Shown here: positions 8,479 to 16,642 of the stretch, one piece after another
Layout: every line of letters starts with the position of its first letter
Numbering within the stretch: the stretch's first letter is position 1
Source: JBJFCE01 sp964437825
GTDB lineage: Bacteria; Bacillota; Clostridia; Lachnospirales; Lachnospiraceae
Length of the DNA: 58,707 nt
Assembly (NCBI GenBank): GCA_964437825.1
Contig: CAYTIH010000011.1
Location: forward strand, 1-58,707
Direction of reading: 5' to 3'
Made by a program: the position numbers and the translations under genes
Notes under the pieces: generated by a model
Database searches by the model: none
Told to the model about the DNA's origin: nothing
What the model saw: only the letters and a program-made list of their open reading frames with translations

Positions 8479-8510
8479 GGCCTGATTCGCCATTCTGGCT
8501 CAATCAGGCC
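8479..8510 (-). terminator. Hairpin between convergent genes, probable terminator
   Basis: GGCCTGATT (8479-8487) pairs perfectly with AATCAGGCC (8502-8510). On the minus strand a T-rich tract (GTTCTTTTT) follows after about 7 bases. It likely ends the ABC importer transcript and may also stop the converging M56 transcript. Confidence 0.65.
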
Positions 8511-8521
8511 TGTCAGTATCT

Positions 8522-9286
8522 CTATGAACGGAACTTCCCGATAAATCCCTGCACTCTCTCATTCTCTGTGGCAAAGATTTCCTCCGGCGTCCCTTCTGCC
8601 TGAATCACGCCGTTTTCCATGAAAATAATCCGGTCGGAAAGCTCTCTTGCAAACTGCATCTCATGTGTCACGATAATCATGGTCATATGTTCCCTTGCAA
8701 GCTGCTTAATTACCTTTAACACCTCACCCGTCAACTCGGGGTCCAGTGCGGAGGTCGGCTCATCGAAAAAGAGGATCTTAGGCTGAAGTGCCAGTGCACG
8801 GGCAATGGAAACGCGCTGCTGCTGGCCGCCGGATAACTGATGGGGATATGCATCCGCCTTATCATCAAGCCCCAGCTGTTTTAGCAGGGCCAGTGCTCTT
8901 TGCCTTGCTTCCGCCTTAGGTACCTTATCCACCTTAATCGGCGCATCCATAACATTTTTCAGCACACTGTAATGAGGAAACAGGTTAAAGCTCTGAAATA
9001 CCAGTCCAAAATTCTTATGGATTTTCTTTAATTCTTTTCTGGACGCATACACGCATTTCCCATTCTCATCCCATGCCGCCCGCTCTCCTAAGTAGGTCAG
9101 ATTTCCTCCGTCCATCTTTTCAAGCATGGTTGCACAGCGAAGCAGCGTTGACTTTCCGGAACCGGACGGCCCGATGATGGAAAGCACCTCCCCTTCCTTT
9201 ACCGACAAGGAGATATCGCTGATTACTTCCAGTTCATCAAATGTTTTCTTCATATGAGTTATTTCCAATAATGTCATACCACTCAT
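8522..9286 (-). CDS. Polar amino-acid ABC importer, ATPase subunit
   Basis: 254 residues from the ATG at 9284-9286, which AAAGGAG precedes by 7 bp; an in-frame upstream start at 9346 would overlap the permease. Walker A GPSGSGKST, signature LSGGQQQRVSIARAL, Walker B ILFFDEPTSALDPE and the switch histidine (VTHEM) are all intact. It resembles GlnQ/HisP-type importers. It is the last gene of an SBP-permease-ATPase operon. The substrate cannot be told from sequence; polar or acidic amino acids are typical of the family. Confidence 0.92.
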   Translation of the reverse strand: MSGMTLLEITHMKKTFDELEVISDISLSVKEGEVLSIIGPSGSGKSTLLRCATMLEKMDGGNLTYLGERAAWDENGKCVYASRKELKKIHKNFGLVFQSFNLFPHYSVLKNVMDAPIKVDKVPKAEARQRALALLKQLGLDDKADAYPHQLSGGQQQRVSIARALALQPKILFFDEPTSALDPELTGEVLKVIKQLAREHMTMIIVTHEMQFARELSDRIIFMENGVIQAEGTPEEIFATENERVQGFIGKFRS

Positions 9287-9300
9287 CAGGACGCTCCTTT

Positions 9301-9951
9301 CTATCTGTAGTAACTGAGCTTCTTTTCCAGCATTCCCATAACCCACGCAACGAGCAGATTGAATATGTAATAGAATCCTCCGGCAATCATAAGCGCCGTA
9401 ACGCTGGACTGTGCCGCCGCAATCTGTTTTGCCTTTGTGAACATCTCCACATATGCAATGGCAAAGGCAAGTGAAGTATCCTTTACCAGCGTAATTGTTT
9501 CGTTCGTGATCGGCGGCAGCACTCTTTTGATTACCTGCGGAAAAATGATACGGAAAAAGGTCTGCGCCTTATTGTATCCAAGCACCTTTGCCGCCTCATA
9601 TTGTCCGATCGGTATCGCTTCAATACCGGCCCTGAAAATTTCCGCAAAGTAGGCCGCATAATTAACGGAAAAAGCAATAATTACCGCAATAAAGCGGTAT
9701 TCGGACGTAATCCTTTGCTTAAATACATAATACGGTGCAAAATATACTACAATCAATTGCAGCATAAGCGGCGTTCCACGCATGACGGAAATATACAATT
9801 TCGTCAGCCACCGAAGCAGAAAGCACTTTGACATCCTGCCGAAAGAGATGATCAATCCAAGCGGCATGGAAAAAAGCAGCGTAAAGAAAAAAATCTTAAT
9901 TGTTTCCATAAATCCTGCGCTTAATTGTGAAATAATCGTTGTAAATGACAT
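9301..9951 (-). CDS. Polar amino-acid ABC importer, permease subunit
   Basis: 216 residues starting at MSFTTIISQLSAGF (ATG 9949-9951). An upstream in-frame start at 10002 would add an atypical hydrophilic leader. HisM/GlnP-type permease: the TLLFSMPLGLIISFGRMS helix, the SVMRGTPLMLQL loop and the EAAKVLGYNKAQTFFRIIFPQ coupling-helix region (EAA motif) are recognisable. About five membrane segments. It probably homodimerises with two copies of the adjacent ATPase. Confidence 0.92.
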   Translation of the reverse strand: MSFTTIISQLSAGFMETIKIFFFTLLFSMPLGLIISFGRMSKCFLLRWLTKLYISVMRGTPLMLQLIVVYFAPYYVFKQRITSEYRFIAVIIAFSVNYAAYFAEIFRAGIEAIPIGQYEAAKVLGYNKAQTFFRIIFPQVIKRVLPPITNETITLVKDTSLAFAIAYVEMFTKAKQIAAAQSSVTALMIAGGFYYIFNLLVAWVMGMLEKKLSYYR

Positions 9952-10039
9952 ATGAATCCACTTTCCTTCCGCCCGCCCAAGGCTCGTTTGCGGCGAAATC
10001 ACCCGAATACATACCCCGACGGCTTATGCTGTGTATATG

Positions 10040-10069
10040 GAAAAAGAAAGAGCAGCTATAACCCTGCTC
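10040..10069 (-). terminator. Intercistronic attenuator between binding protein and permease
   Basis: GAGCAG (10050-10055) pairs with CTGCTC (10064-10069), with a T-rich tract TTTCTTTTT following on the minus strand. A partial terminator here would give more binding protein than membrane subunits, as is usual for importers. Confidence 0.65.
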
Positions 10070-10087
10070 CTTCCCAAAAGGCTCTTA

Positions 10088-10981
10088 TTATTTTCCTAAA
10101 CAAACGCTGCCTTCCAGACCCCACTGCTCAGCAATCTCCATAAAGGTTCCGTCCTCCGCCATTTCCAGTAAAACAGCCTGAACGGTATCCCTTAATTCTT
10201 CATTTCCAAGCTTGAAACCGATGCCATACTGCTCGGTAGCAAGGTATTCATCCAAAATCACAAATTCCATATCTCTCTGAGCCATCTGGTATTCTGCAAC
10301 ACCGATGTCCATTGCTACAGCGTCAACTGCACCTGCCTCCAGATCCATGAATGCAGTATTATAATCACCATATTCCTGAAGACTTGCAAAAGAATTCAAC
10401 AGATCTGCGCTTTCCTCTTCCTTTAACGCTGCAAGCGCGGAAGAATCTGCCTGAACAGCGATATTTCTTCCCGCAAGATCTGCCTGACCGGTAATGCCGG
10501 AATCTGCAGCAGCCACGAATACCTGACTGTTGTCCACATAAGGAACTGTCCAGGTATACTCCTCCTCACGACCGTTCATAGTAAAACCGTTCCAGATACA
10601 ATCAATCGTACCGGACTCCAGTTCCATATCCTTGCTGTCCCAGTCAATCGGCTGCTTTACAAGCTCCCAGCCAAGTCTGTTGCATACTTCCTGTGCCAGA
10701 CTTAAATCAAAGCCAACATACTCACCGTTTTCATCCAGATATCCATACGGCGGGAATTCAGCGTCAAACCCTACGGTCAGGGTTGTCCTCTCCGCTGTAT
10801 CGCCTGTAGAATCCTGAGAGTCATCGGCGGAATCATCAGCTGTCTGCGCATCCTCCGTTGTTTCTGCATTGTCAGTCGTCTGCGCGTCTGTGGCTGCATC
10901 CTTACTATCAGAGCCACATGCCGTCACCATACCAAGTACCATAGTCAGGGTACAAATTACTGCCGCCAGTTTCTTTTTCAT
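10088..10981 (-). CDS. Polar amino-acid ABC importer, lipoprotein substrate-binding protein
   Basis: 297 residues from the ATG at 10979-10981, preceded by AGGAGG. The signal peptide MKKKLAAVICTLTMVLGMV leads to a lipobox ending TACGS, so the mature protein is lipid-anchored. A Thr/Asp/Ala-rich linker (residues 25-65) is followed by an SBP_bac_3 domain starting LTVGFDAEFPPYGYLDENG. That domain keeps the family features GFDLSLAQEV and DCIWNGFTMNGRE. First gene of the operon with a strong promoter upstream. Ligand uncertain. Confidence 0.92.
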   Translation of the reverse strand: MKKKLAAVICTLTMVLGMVTACGSDSKDAATDAQTTDNAETTEDAQTADDSADDSQDSTGDTAERTTLTVGFDAEFPPYGYLDENGEYVGFDLSLAQEVCNRLGWELVKQPIDWDSKDMELESGTIDCIWNGFTMNGREEEYTWTVPYVDNSQVFVAAADSGITGQADLAGRNIAVQADSSALAALKEEESADLLNSFASLQEYGDYNTAFMDLEAGAVDAVAMDIGVAEYQMAQRDMEFVILDEYLATEQYGIGFKLGNEELRDTVQAVLLEMAEDGTFMEIAEQWGLEGSVCLGK

Positions 10982-11055
10982 AATAGTTCTCCTCCTTTGC
11001 TCCGGCTCATGCCTTTCACGCTTTATCAAAGCGCAGTGAACCGAGACATGGTCAT

Positions 11056-11084
11056 ATCATAGCATACGGCAAAAACCTCGTCAA
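11056..11084 (-). promoter_or_regulatory. Sigma-A promoter of the amino-acid importer operon
   Basis: Minus strand TTGACG (11079-11084), exactly 17 bp, TATGAT (11056-11061). A small hairpin CGCTTTGATAAAGCG follows in the leader. No riboswitch was recognised. Confidence 0.7.
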
Positions 11085-11201
11085 CTGCGGAAACCGCCCT
11101 TGGGAACTGCCCTTACGGAAACCAGCCTTAATAGTACTACACAAAACCTGTTTAACGCGCTTGCCAAATACATCCTTACTCTTTCGCCATAAATTCTCAA
11201 T

Positions 11202-11255
11202 TTTCCCCTCAAAAATTTCCCCTCAAAAACATACTCAAAAATTTCCCCTCAAAAA
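11202..11255. repeat. Three copies of a 14-bp direct repeat
   Basis: TTTCCCCTCAAAAA occurs at 11202-11215, 11216-11229 and 11242-11255 in the roughly 300-bp gap between the importer operon and the flavodiiron gene. Function unknown; it could be slippage or clustered protein sites upstream of the flavodiiron gene. Apart from this and the importer promoter I see nothing else in the gap 10982-11334. Confidence 0.8.
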
Positions 11256-11334
11256 CATTCTTGTCATTTTATTCAAAAAGTAGTAGGCTTTTTTACATAT
11301 CAGCAATACGAAACTCATCGAAGGGAGATTTGAT

Positions 11335-12543
11335 ATGTACTGCACACGAACGATTACAGACAACATTTTCTGGGTTGGCGGCAGTGACCGCCGGCTGGCG
11401 TTATTCGAAAATCTATTTCCGATTCCGAGAGGAATCGCTTATAATTCTTACCTGATCACGGATGAAAAAACCGCTCTGATTGATACCGTGGACGCCTCCG
11501 TTTCCCGCCAGTTCTTGGAGAATATTTTACATGTTCTGGACGGACGTCTGCCGGATTACCTGATTATCAATCATATGGAGCCGGATCATTGCGCCAACAT
11601 TGCCGAACTGATCCTGCGTTTTCCTTCCATAAAACTTGTCGGAAACGCCAAGATTTTTGAAATGATCGGTCAGTTTTTTGGTTCCGTTCCCGATGAACGG
11701 AAAATTGTTATAAAAGAAAATGACGTACTTACGCTTGGAAAGCATACTCTGCGCTTTTTTAGCGCACCCATGGTACATTGGCCGGAAGTTATGGTAACTT
11801 ATGAGGAAAGTGAACAGATTCTGTTTTCCGCAGATGCTTTTGGAAGCTTTGGCGCATTAAACGGCAATTTATTTAATGATGAACTTGATTTTGACAGGGA
11901 CTGGCTCTCGGATGCCAGACGCTACTACAGTAATATTGTGGGCAAATACGGCCCTCAGGTTCAGGCGGCGTTAAAGAAGCTGTCCGTTCTTTCCATCCGG
12001 ATCATCTGCCCGCTGCACGGTCCCGTTTGGCGAAGCAATCTGGATTATCTTCTGCAAAAGTATGATCTCTGGAGCCGGTACGAACCGGAAGAACGCGCCG
12101 TGACCCTGATTTACGGTTCCATGTACGGCAACACGGAAAACGCGGTTAATGTTCTTGCCGGACTGCTTGCGGATGCCGGGATAAAAAACATTGCTGTTTA
12201 TGACGTTTCCGTCACTCACGTTTCCACACTGATTGCGGAGATTTTCAGGTGCAGCCACCTTGTTTTTGCCGCGCCCACCTATAATAACGGCATTTACCCT
12301 GCAATGATGAATCTTCTTCATGATATGAAAGCACTGAATATCAAGAACCGCACCGCAGCGCTGATTGAAAACGGTACCTGGGCTCCCACCTGCGGAAAGC
12401 AAATTCTGACAATGTTGTCAGAACTTCCCGATTTCCGAATTCTGGAGCCCTCCGTCACGATCAAATCTTCCTTAAATGACAGCTCCTATGCGCAGCTGAC
12501 TGCTCTGCGGGATGCTCTGACTGCATCGCTTCAGGAAGCATAG
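11335..12543 (+). CDS. Flavodiiron protein (FprA/A-type flavoprotein)
   Basis: 402 residues. The N-terminal beta-lactamase-like domain carries the diiron ligands H80-x-E82-x-D84 (NHMEPDHCAN), H148, D167 and a late His in CPLHGPVWR near 227. From about residue 255 a flavodoxin domain begins with the FMN loop YGSMYGNTENAV. These cytoplasmic enzymes reduce O2 to water, or NO to N2O, in anaerobes using electrons from rubredoxin-like donors. Preceded by AAGGGAG and followed by a clear terminator, so it is monocistronic. Fits an oxygen-defence role together with the rubrerythrin at 40.2 kb. Confidence 0.95.
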   Translation: MYCTRTITDNIFWVGGSDRRLALFENLFPIPRGIAYNSYLITDEKTALIDTVDASVSRQFLENILHVLDGRLPDYLIINHMEPDHCANIAELILRFPSIKLVGNAKIFEMIGQFFGSVPDERKIVIKENDVLTLGKHTLRFFSAPMVHWPEVMVTYEESEQILFSADAFGSFGALNGNLFNDELDFDRDWLSDARRYYSNIVGKYGPQVQAALKKLSVLSIRIICPLHGPVWRSNLDYLLQKYDLWSRYEPEERAVTLIYGSMYGNTENAVNVLAGLLADAGIKNIAVYDVSVTHVSTLIAEIFRCSHLVFAAPTYNNGIYPAMMNLLHDMKALNIKNRTAALIENGTWAPTCGKQILTMLSELPDFRILEPSVTIKSSLNDSSYAQLTALRDALTASLQEA

Positions 12544-12548
12544 CGCAA

Positions 12549-12591
12549 AAAGAACTCCCAACCAGAATTCATAAATGGCCGGGAGTTCTTT
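12549..12591 (+). terminator. Terminator after the flavodiiron gene
   Basis: AAAGAACTCCC (12549-12559) pairs perfectly with GGGAGTTCTTT (12581-12591); T and A tracts on both sides make it possibly bidirectional with the converging S51 gene. Confidence 0.75.
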
Positions 12592-12622
12592 GCTTTAGTA
12601 TCAAAACCAACCATCGCCGCAG

Positions 12623-13396
12623 TCAAAAGCCGCTTTCATCCAAATCCTTCTCCGTTATGGTCAGCTGTTCATCCTTTTCACAGACCATTTTCATACTGCC
12701 GTTTCGAAACAGATATGTTTCTCCATACAGTGTTGTATGATTCTTCTCATCCACAAACAAGTAGGCGCCGTCCACCAGCGCATAAAAAGGCCTGACACTA
12801 CTGTCAGGAATACAAATATCCTCCAGAATTCTTTTTCCGTCCAGACTCAGACTCCTCAAATACTGAAAATGCGGCAGAATCCTGACCCTGGTCAGTCCAA
12901 GTCCCCTTAAATAACGTTCATAGGCGGGGTCAATTGCTTCTCCCGTTTCTTCGGGCTGCGCGTAAACAATTTCCGCACTGTTCATACTTCCCGCACTGAT
13001 TCCGATCACGATTCCCTGATAGCCATTCAAATGCTCTCTGAGGCGGATCTTATGAAAAAATGCATTCTGTGTCGGCACATGTCCGCCCGCAAGCAATATA
13101 ACATTACTGTCATAAATTAGCTTTTGAATTTCACCCTCATTCCTGCTGTCACAAACCTCCAGATTCTGAAGCGGAAGTCCGGACATCCAGAAGCTTTCCG
13201 GAAATATGCTCCGAAGACTGTCATTTGCCACTGCATTATCCGGATCAGAGGCAATTACCAGACATCTTGCCTCCTGCGGCCAATATCTCATAAGATTGGT
13301 CAGAAAACCGTTTGCCGCATCCATTTTACATGGAATTCGCACTCCATATTCGTCCTTATAATTTCCTCCCGGGCTGCTTGTTAAAAAAACCTGCAT
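12623..13396 (-). CDS. Peptidase S51 family (dipeptidase E-like)
   Basis: 257 residues from ATG 13394-13396. GGAG lies 6 bp upstream, and the in-frame ATG two codons earlier overlaps that site. The S51 fold is shown by the nucleophile elbow GISAGSM (about residue 132) and the preceding LLAGGHVPTQ motif. Family members hydrolyse Asp-containing dipeptides or cyanophycin. There is no signal peptide, so it is cytoplasmic. The gene stands alone and its ribosome-binding site lies inside a dispersed leader repeat shared with fabK. Exact substrate unknown. Confidence 0.8.
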   Translation of the reverse strand: MQVFLTSSPGGNYKDEYGVRIPCKMDAANGFLTNLMRYWPQEARCLVIASDPDNAVANDSLRSIFPESFWMSGLPLQNLEVCDSRNEGEIQKLIYDSNVILLAGGHVPTQNAFFHKIRLREHLNGYQGIVIGISAGSMNSAEIVYAQPEETGEAIDPAYERYLRGLGLTRVRILPHFQYLRSLSLDGKRILEDICIPDSSVRPFYALVDGAYLFVDEKNHTTLYGETYLFRNGSMKMVCEKDEQLTITEKDLDESGF

Positions 13397-13402
13397 ATTC
13401 AT

Positions 13403-13491
13403 CTCCATTTCTGAGCGACTTGTTGCAAAGAGGCAAAATCTTACCAAAGCAAGATTGCAAATATCAAATTTGCGTCCGCCATATGTGAAAA
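13403..13491 (-). repeat. Dispersed leader repeat carrying the RBS of the S51 gene
   Basis: Positions 13403-13437 match 46537-46571 (fabK leader) at 31 of 35 bases, and all four differences are transitions. Further upstream both leaders share CCATATGTGAAAA (13479-13491 here). In minus-strand sense the repeat ends with CAGAAATGGAG, which provides the ribosome-binding site. Confidence 0.8.
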
Positions 13492-13711
13492 GTAAGCGCA
13501 TGCTCCAAAGCACCTATGTGATAAGTCTAGCACACATTATTTGAACTTGTCACTATAAGCATATTACTTTTTCATCTTTTCGTCTTTTTCATTTTTTCGT
13601 GTACTTTTCATCTTACTCACGAGCCTTGACACTTTTCTTTCATCCATGCACAATATGAATAGTGGTAAGCGATCAGCCGCTATGCTTTCAGGCTTTGTTG
13701 TAACGGAAAGG

Positions 13712-14245
13712 ATGTCTCTTATAAAAAAAATATGTCTGATCGAAGATGATAAAGCGCTCAGCCGGGGCATTTGTCCGGCTTTGAAATCCGATGAAATCAA
13801 GGTGGTGCCCTGCTGCAGCCTCAAAACGGTCGGAACACTTTTGAACTCTACTGCATTCGATCTTCTGATTTTGGATATTAACCTTCCCGACGAGAACGGA
13901 CTTGATTTTTTAACCCGCTTCAAACTGACGTATTCCACTCCTGTCATAATATTAACCGCAAATGACATGGAAACGGATATTGTTGCCGGCCTGGAAATGG
14001 GTGCTGACGATTATATAACCAAGCCTTTTTCGCTTGCTGTTTTAAGAGCCAGAGTCAATACGCAGCTTCGGAAAGCCGCCTTCCCCGCTCCTTCTGCCGG
14101 CTTAACGGCCGGCGCTTTTTCTTCCCGGCCACTTTGCATTGACGCGTATTCTTTTGATTTTGACCGTATGAAATACCGCAAGCATCACCAAATCATTTCT
14201 TTAAACAATACGGAGCAGCGCCTGCTAATCTTTCCATCGCCCTGA
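13712..14245 (+). pseudogene. Truncated OmpR-family response regulator
   Basis: 177 residues from the likely start MSLIKKICLIEDDKALSRG. The receiver domain is complete: acidic pair EDD, phospho-acceptor in LLILDINLPDENG, Thr in VIILTAND, Lys in DYITKPFS. The DNA-binding winged helix stops after the first strands (ISLNNTEQRLL), where full-length relatives continue for about 60 residues. Exactly at that point the sequence becomes a fragment of an ABC permease. The regulator is therefore probably non-functional as a transcription factor. Confidence 0.75.
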
Positions 14246-14441
14246 CTTCCCTGCTATTTACTGCGTTGTTCACGGTTTGCGTCTCCCTGAAATATTCCTT
14301 TGAACAGGAGACCTTCAGACATGCAGGCGGTTCTTCTCTCGGCTGTAGGCATACCCATCGGGTATCCTGCTGCCGTTAATTGCTTATCATTTTTCTGCAA
14401 AACAAAGCATTGTAGAACGGCTGCGGGAACTGGAATCATGA
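14227..14441 (+). pseudogene. Remnant of an FtsX/BceB-type ABC permease (N- and C-terminal scraps)
   Basis: One frame from 14227 gives NLSIALTSLLFTALFTVCVS, then a segment ending FRHAGGSS, which looks like the first membrane helix and following loop of an FtsX-type permease. After a frame change, 14361-14441 reads GILLPLIAYHF then SIVERLREL and stop, which resembles the C-terminus of such permeases. Several hundred codons between them are gone. With the truncated regulator just upstream, it is the scar of a peptide-antibiotic-type regulator/transporter operon. The family assignment rests on my memory of the motif. Confidence 0.6.
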
Positions 14442-14509
14442 CACAATATTCCTTGACGGAACAATCACTTGAAACAGGCCTTTCCGCAACCGATTGTATA
14501 CCCGATAAA

Positions 14510-14561
14510 AATGATAATCCGAACACATTGCCCGCTTGGATCATGTGTTCGGATTATCATT
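14510..14561. terminator. Strong hairpin terminator, probably serving both strands
   Basis: A 19-bp perfect stem (14510-14528 with 14543-14561) separates the decayed plus-strand operon from the convergent transketolase genes. T richness is weak on both sides (ATTTTT on the minus side). Confidence 0.7.
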
Positions 14562-14615
14562 CGTTGGTTCGCCGCAGTGCGGTCCACGCGGAGAAATATT
14601 TTTTGCTTCCTTTAT

Positions 14616-15581
14616 TTAAAAAGATTCCAAATAGGCTTTCACCTGCTCATAAATGCCCTTGCCGTCAAGCTTATATTTCTCGACAAGTGCGCCTGCGGAA
14701 CCGGATTCGCCAAAGACATCCTGCATACCGAGCTTACAAACCGGCGTGGGCGCTGCCTTGCAAAGCGCATCACATACCGCGCTTCCAAGTCCGCCGATTA
14801 CAGAATGTTCTTCTACAGTAACCACCTTACCGGTCTTCTTTGCACTGGCAACAATCAGTTCCTCATCCAAGGGTTTGATGGTACAAATATTAATTACTTC
14901 CGCTTGGATGCCGTCCTCTGCAAGCATCTGCGCCGCTTCCAGAGCATTTGCAACACAGATACCGGTCGCCACGATGGTAACATCCGTGCCCTCTTTTAAG
15001 GTTTCTCCCTTACCGATCTTGAAGGTATAATCCACTCTGTCATTGATGACAGGCACGGCCGCACGTCCGAATCGGATATATACGGGGCCCTCATGCTCCA
15101 CTGCTGCACGGACAGCGGCCTTCGCCTCCACATCATCGGAAGGACACATCACAACCATGCCCGGAATCGTTCTCATCAGAGCAATATCCTCATTACACTG
15201 ATGGCTGGCACCGTCCTCACCGACAGTAATACCTGCATGAGTCGCACCAATCTTTACATTTAAGTGCGGATATCCTACAGAATTACGAACCTGCTCAAAC
15301 GCACGTCCTGCCGCAAACATGGCAAAGGAGCTGACAAAAGGAATTTTGCCGGTCGTTGCAAGACCTGCCGCAATACCTACCATATTACTTTCTGCTATAC
15401 CGCAGTCTATATGTCTTTCCGGAAACACTTTCTGAAAGGTGCTTGTTTTGGTTGCTCCCGCAAGATCCGCATCCAATACGACCAGATTCGAATAATCCTT
15501 ACCAACCTCCACAAGGGCATTTCCATAACTCTCTCTGGTTGCAATTTTCGGATTCTCTCCGGTTACTTTTACATCTGCCAT
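14616..15581 (-). CDS. Transketolase, C-terminal (pyrimidine-binding and C) subunit
   Basis: 321 residues. Transfers two-carbon units between sugar phosphates in the non-oxidative pentose phosphate pathway. In this split form it combines with the protein encoded just upstream. Visible motifs: the start of the Pyr domain (ATRESYGNALVEVGK), the catalytic region DCGIAESNMVGIAAGLA (Glu that activates ThDP) and the C-terminal domain DVTIVATG. Its ATG shares one base with the upstream stop (TAATG), so synthesis is coupled. Confidence 0.93.
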   Translation of the reverse strand: MADVKVTGENPKIATRESYGNALVEVGKDYSNLVVLDADLAGATKTSTFQKVFPERHIDCGIAESNMVGIAAGLATTGKIPFVSSFAMFAAGRAFEQVRNSVGYPHLNVKIGATHAGITVGEDGASHQCNEDIALMRTIPGMVVMCPSDDVEAKAAVRAAVEHEGPVYIRFGRAAVPVINDRVDYTFKIGKGETLKEGTDVTIVATGICVANALEAAQMLAEDGIQAEVINICTIKPLDEELIVASAKKTGKVVTVEEHSVIGGLGSAVCDALCKAAPTPVCKLGMQDVFGESGSAGALVEKYKLDGKGIYEQVKAYLESF

Positions 15582-16426
15582 TATGCTTCACCCGCTTTCT
15601 CTAATTCTGCATCAATCTTCTCCAGATCTGCCATTGCAATGGCATATTCATCATCATTCGGAGCCTTGCCATGCCATCCCGCATTATTTTCCATAAAGGA
15701 TACGCCTTTCCCCTTTACGCTGTGTGCAATAATGGCGGTAGGCTTTCCTTTGGTTTCCTTCGCCTCGGTAAACGCTGCGCGGAGTGCATCAAAATCATGC
15801 GCATCCACATTGATCACATGGAAATTAAACGCTTCAAACTTTTGATCAATCGGGTATGGTGAGCATACATCCTCAATCCTTCCGTCGATCTGAAGACCGT
15901 TATTATCCACGATCACGCAGAGATTATCCAGATTTCTGGCTCCTGCAAACATGGAGGCCTCCCAAACCTGCCCTTCCTGAATCTCGCCGTCTCCGAGGAG
16001 CGTATACACTCTGTAATCCTTCCGGTCCATTTTTCCGGCAAGCGCCATTCCGACTGCCGCGGAGATTCCCTGTCCAAGAGAGCCGCTGCTCATGTCAACG
16101 CCCGGAATATGCTTCATGTCGGGATGTCCCTGAAGATAGCTTCCCAGCTTACGAAGGGTTAACAGATCCTCCACCGGGAAAAACCCGCGGTTTGCCAGCG
16201 CGGAATAGTATCCGGGAGCGGTATGTCCCTTGGATAATACAAATCGATCCCGATCCGGATTCTTCGGGTTTTTCGGATCTACATTCATTTCTTCAAAATA
16301 CAGAAAGGTATAAATATCCGCTGCGGAAAGCGATCCGCCCGGATGCCCTGCCTTTGCGCTATGTACGGAAGATATAATTCCCTTACGTACCTGATTGGCA
16401 GTCTTAGCAAGCTCTAAGTTCGTCAT
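15581..16426 (-). CDS. Transketolase, N-terminal (ThDP-binding) subunit
   Basis: 281 residues from ATG 16424-16426, with GGAGG upstream; earlier in-frame starts run through the leader hairpin. It carries the HSAKAGHPGGSLS motif and the ThDP/metal-binding stretch GDGEIQEGQVWEA ... VDNNGLQIDG. Partner of the next gene. The operon has its own leader with a large inverted repeat. Confidence 0.93.
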   Translation of the reverse strand: MTNLELAKTANQVRKGIISSVHSAKAGHPGGSLSAADIYTFLYFEEMNVDPKNPKNPDRDRFVLSKGHTAPGYYSALANRGFFPVEDLLTLRKLGSYLQGHPDMKHIPGVDMSSGSLGQGISAAVGMALAGKMDRKDYRVYTLLGDGEIQEGQVWEASMFAGARNLDNLCVIVDNNGLQIDGRIEDVCSPYPIDQKFEAFNFHVINVDAHDFDALRAAFTEAKETKGKPTAIIAHSVKGKGVSFMENNAGWHGKAPNDDEYAIAMADLEKIDAELEKAGEA

Positions 16427-16458
16427 TTCTTTTCCTCCATTATGAACGGTATCCATGC

Positions 16459-16485
16459 GCAGCTGTAAGTACCGTTTACAGCTGC
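16459..16485 (-). promoter_or_regulatory. Inverted repeat in the transketolase leader
   Basis: GCAGCTGTAA (16459-16468) and TTACAGCTGC (16476-16485) form a perfect 10-bp stem with a 7-nt loop, 33 bp ahead of the start codon. On the minus strand a TACAAT -10-like hexamer lies upstream (16508-16513). It could be an operator or an mRNA-stabilising hairpin; no T run follows, so it is not a terminator. Confidence 0.55.
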
Positions 16486-16587
16486 TGAAATCAAACTGTT
16501 TATATTGTAGCATATTCCCCGATAATCGTAAATGTCTTAACGCACTGAAATTGGCATTCGATTTTTATTTTTCGCTTATGGTTTCAG

Positions 16588-16616
16588 TTCAAAACCCGAT
16601 CCCTGTCACATATAAT
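16588..16616 (+). promoter_or_regulatory. Candidate promoter of the DUF885 gene
   Basis: TTCAAA (16588-16593), 17 bp, TATAAT (16611-16616), 26 bp before the proposed start. Confidence 0.5.
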
Positions 16617-16642
16617 GAAAAAAAGATGATATCGAAAACACC

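Noticed and set aside
16459..16485. Transketolase leader inverted repeat as an intrinsic terminator
   Set aside because: No T run follows on either strand; treated as a hairpin or operator of unknown role.
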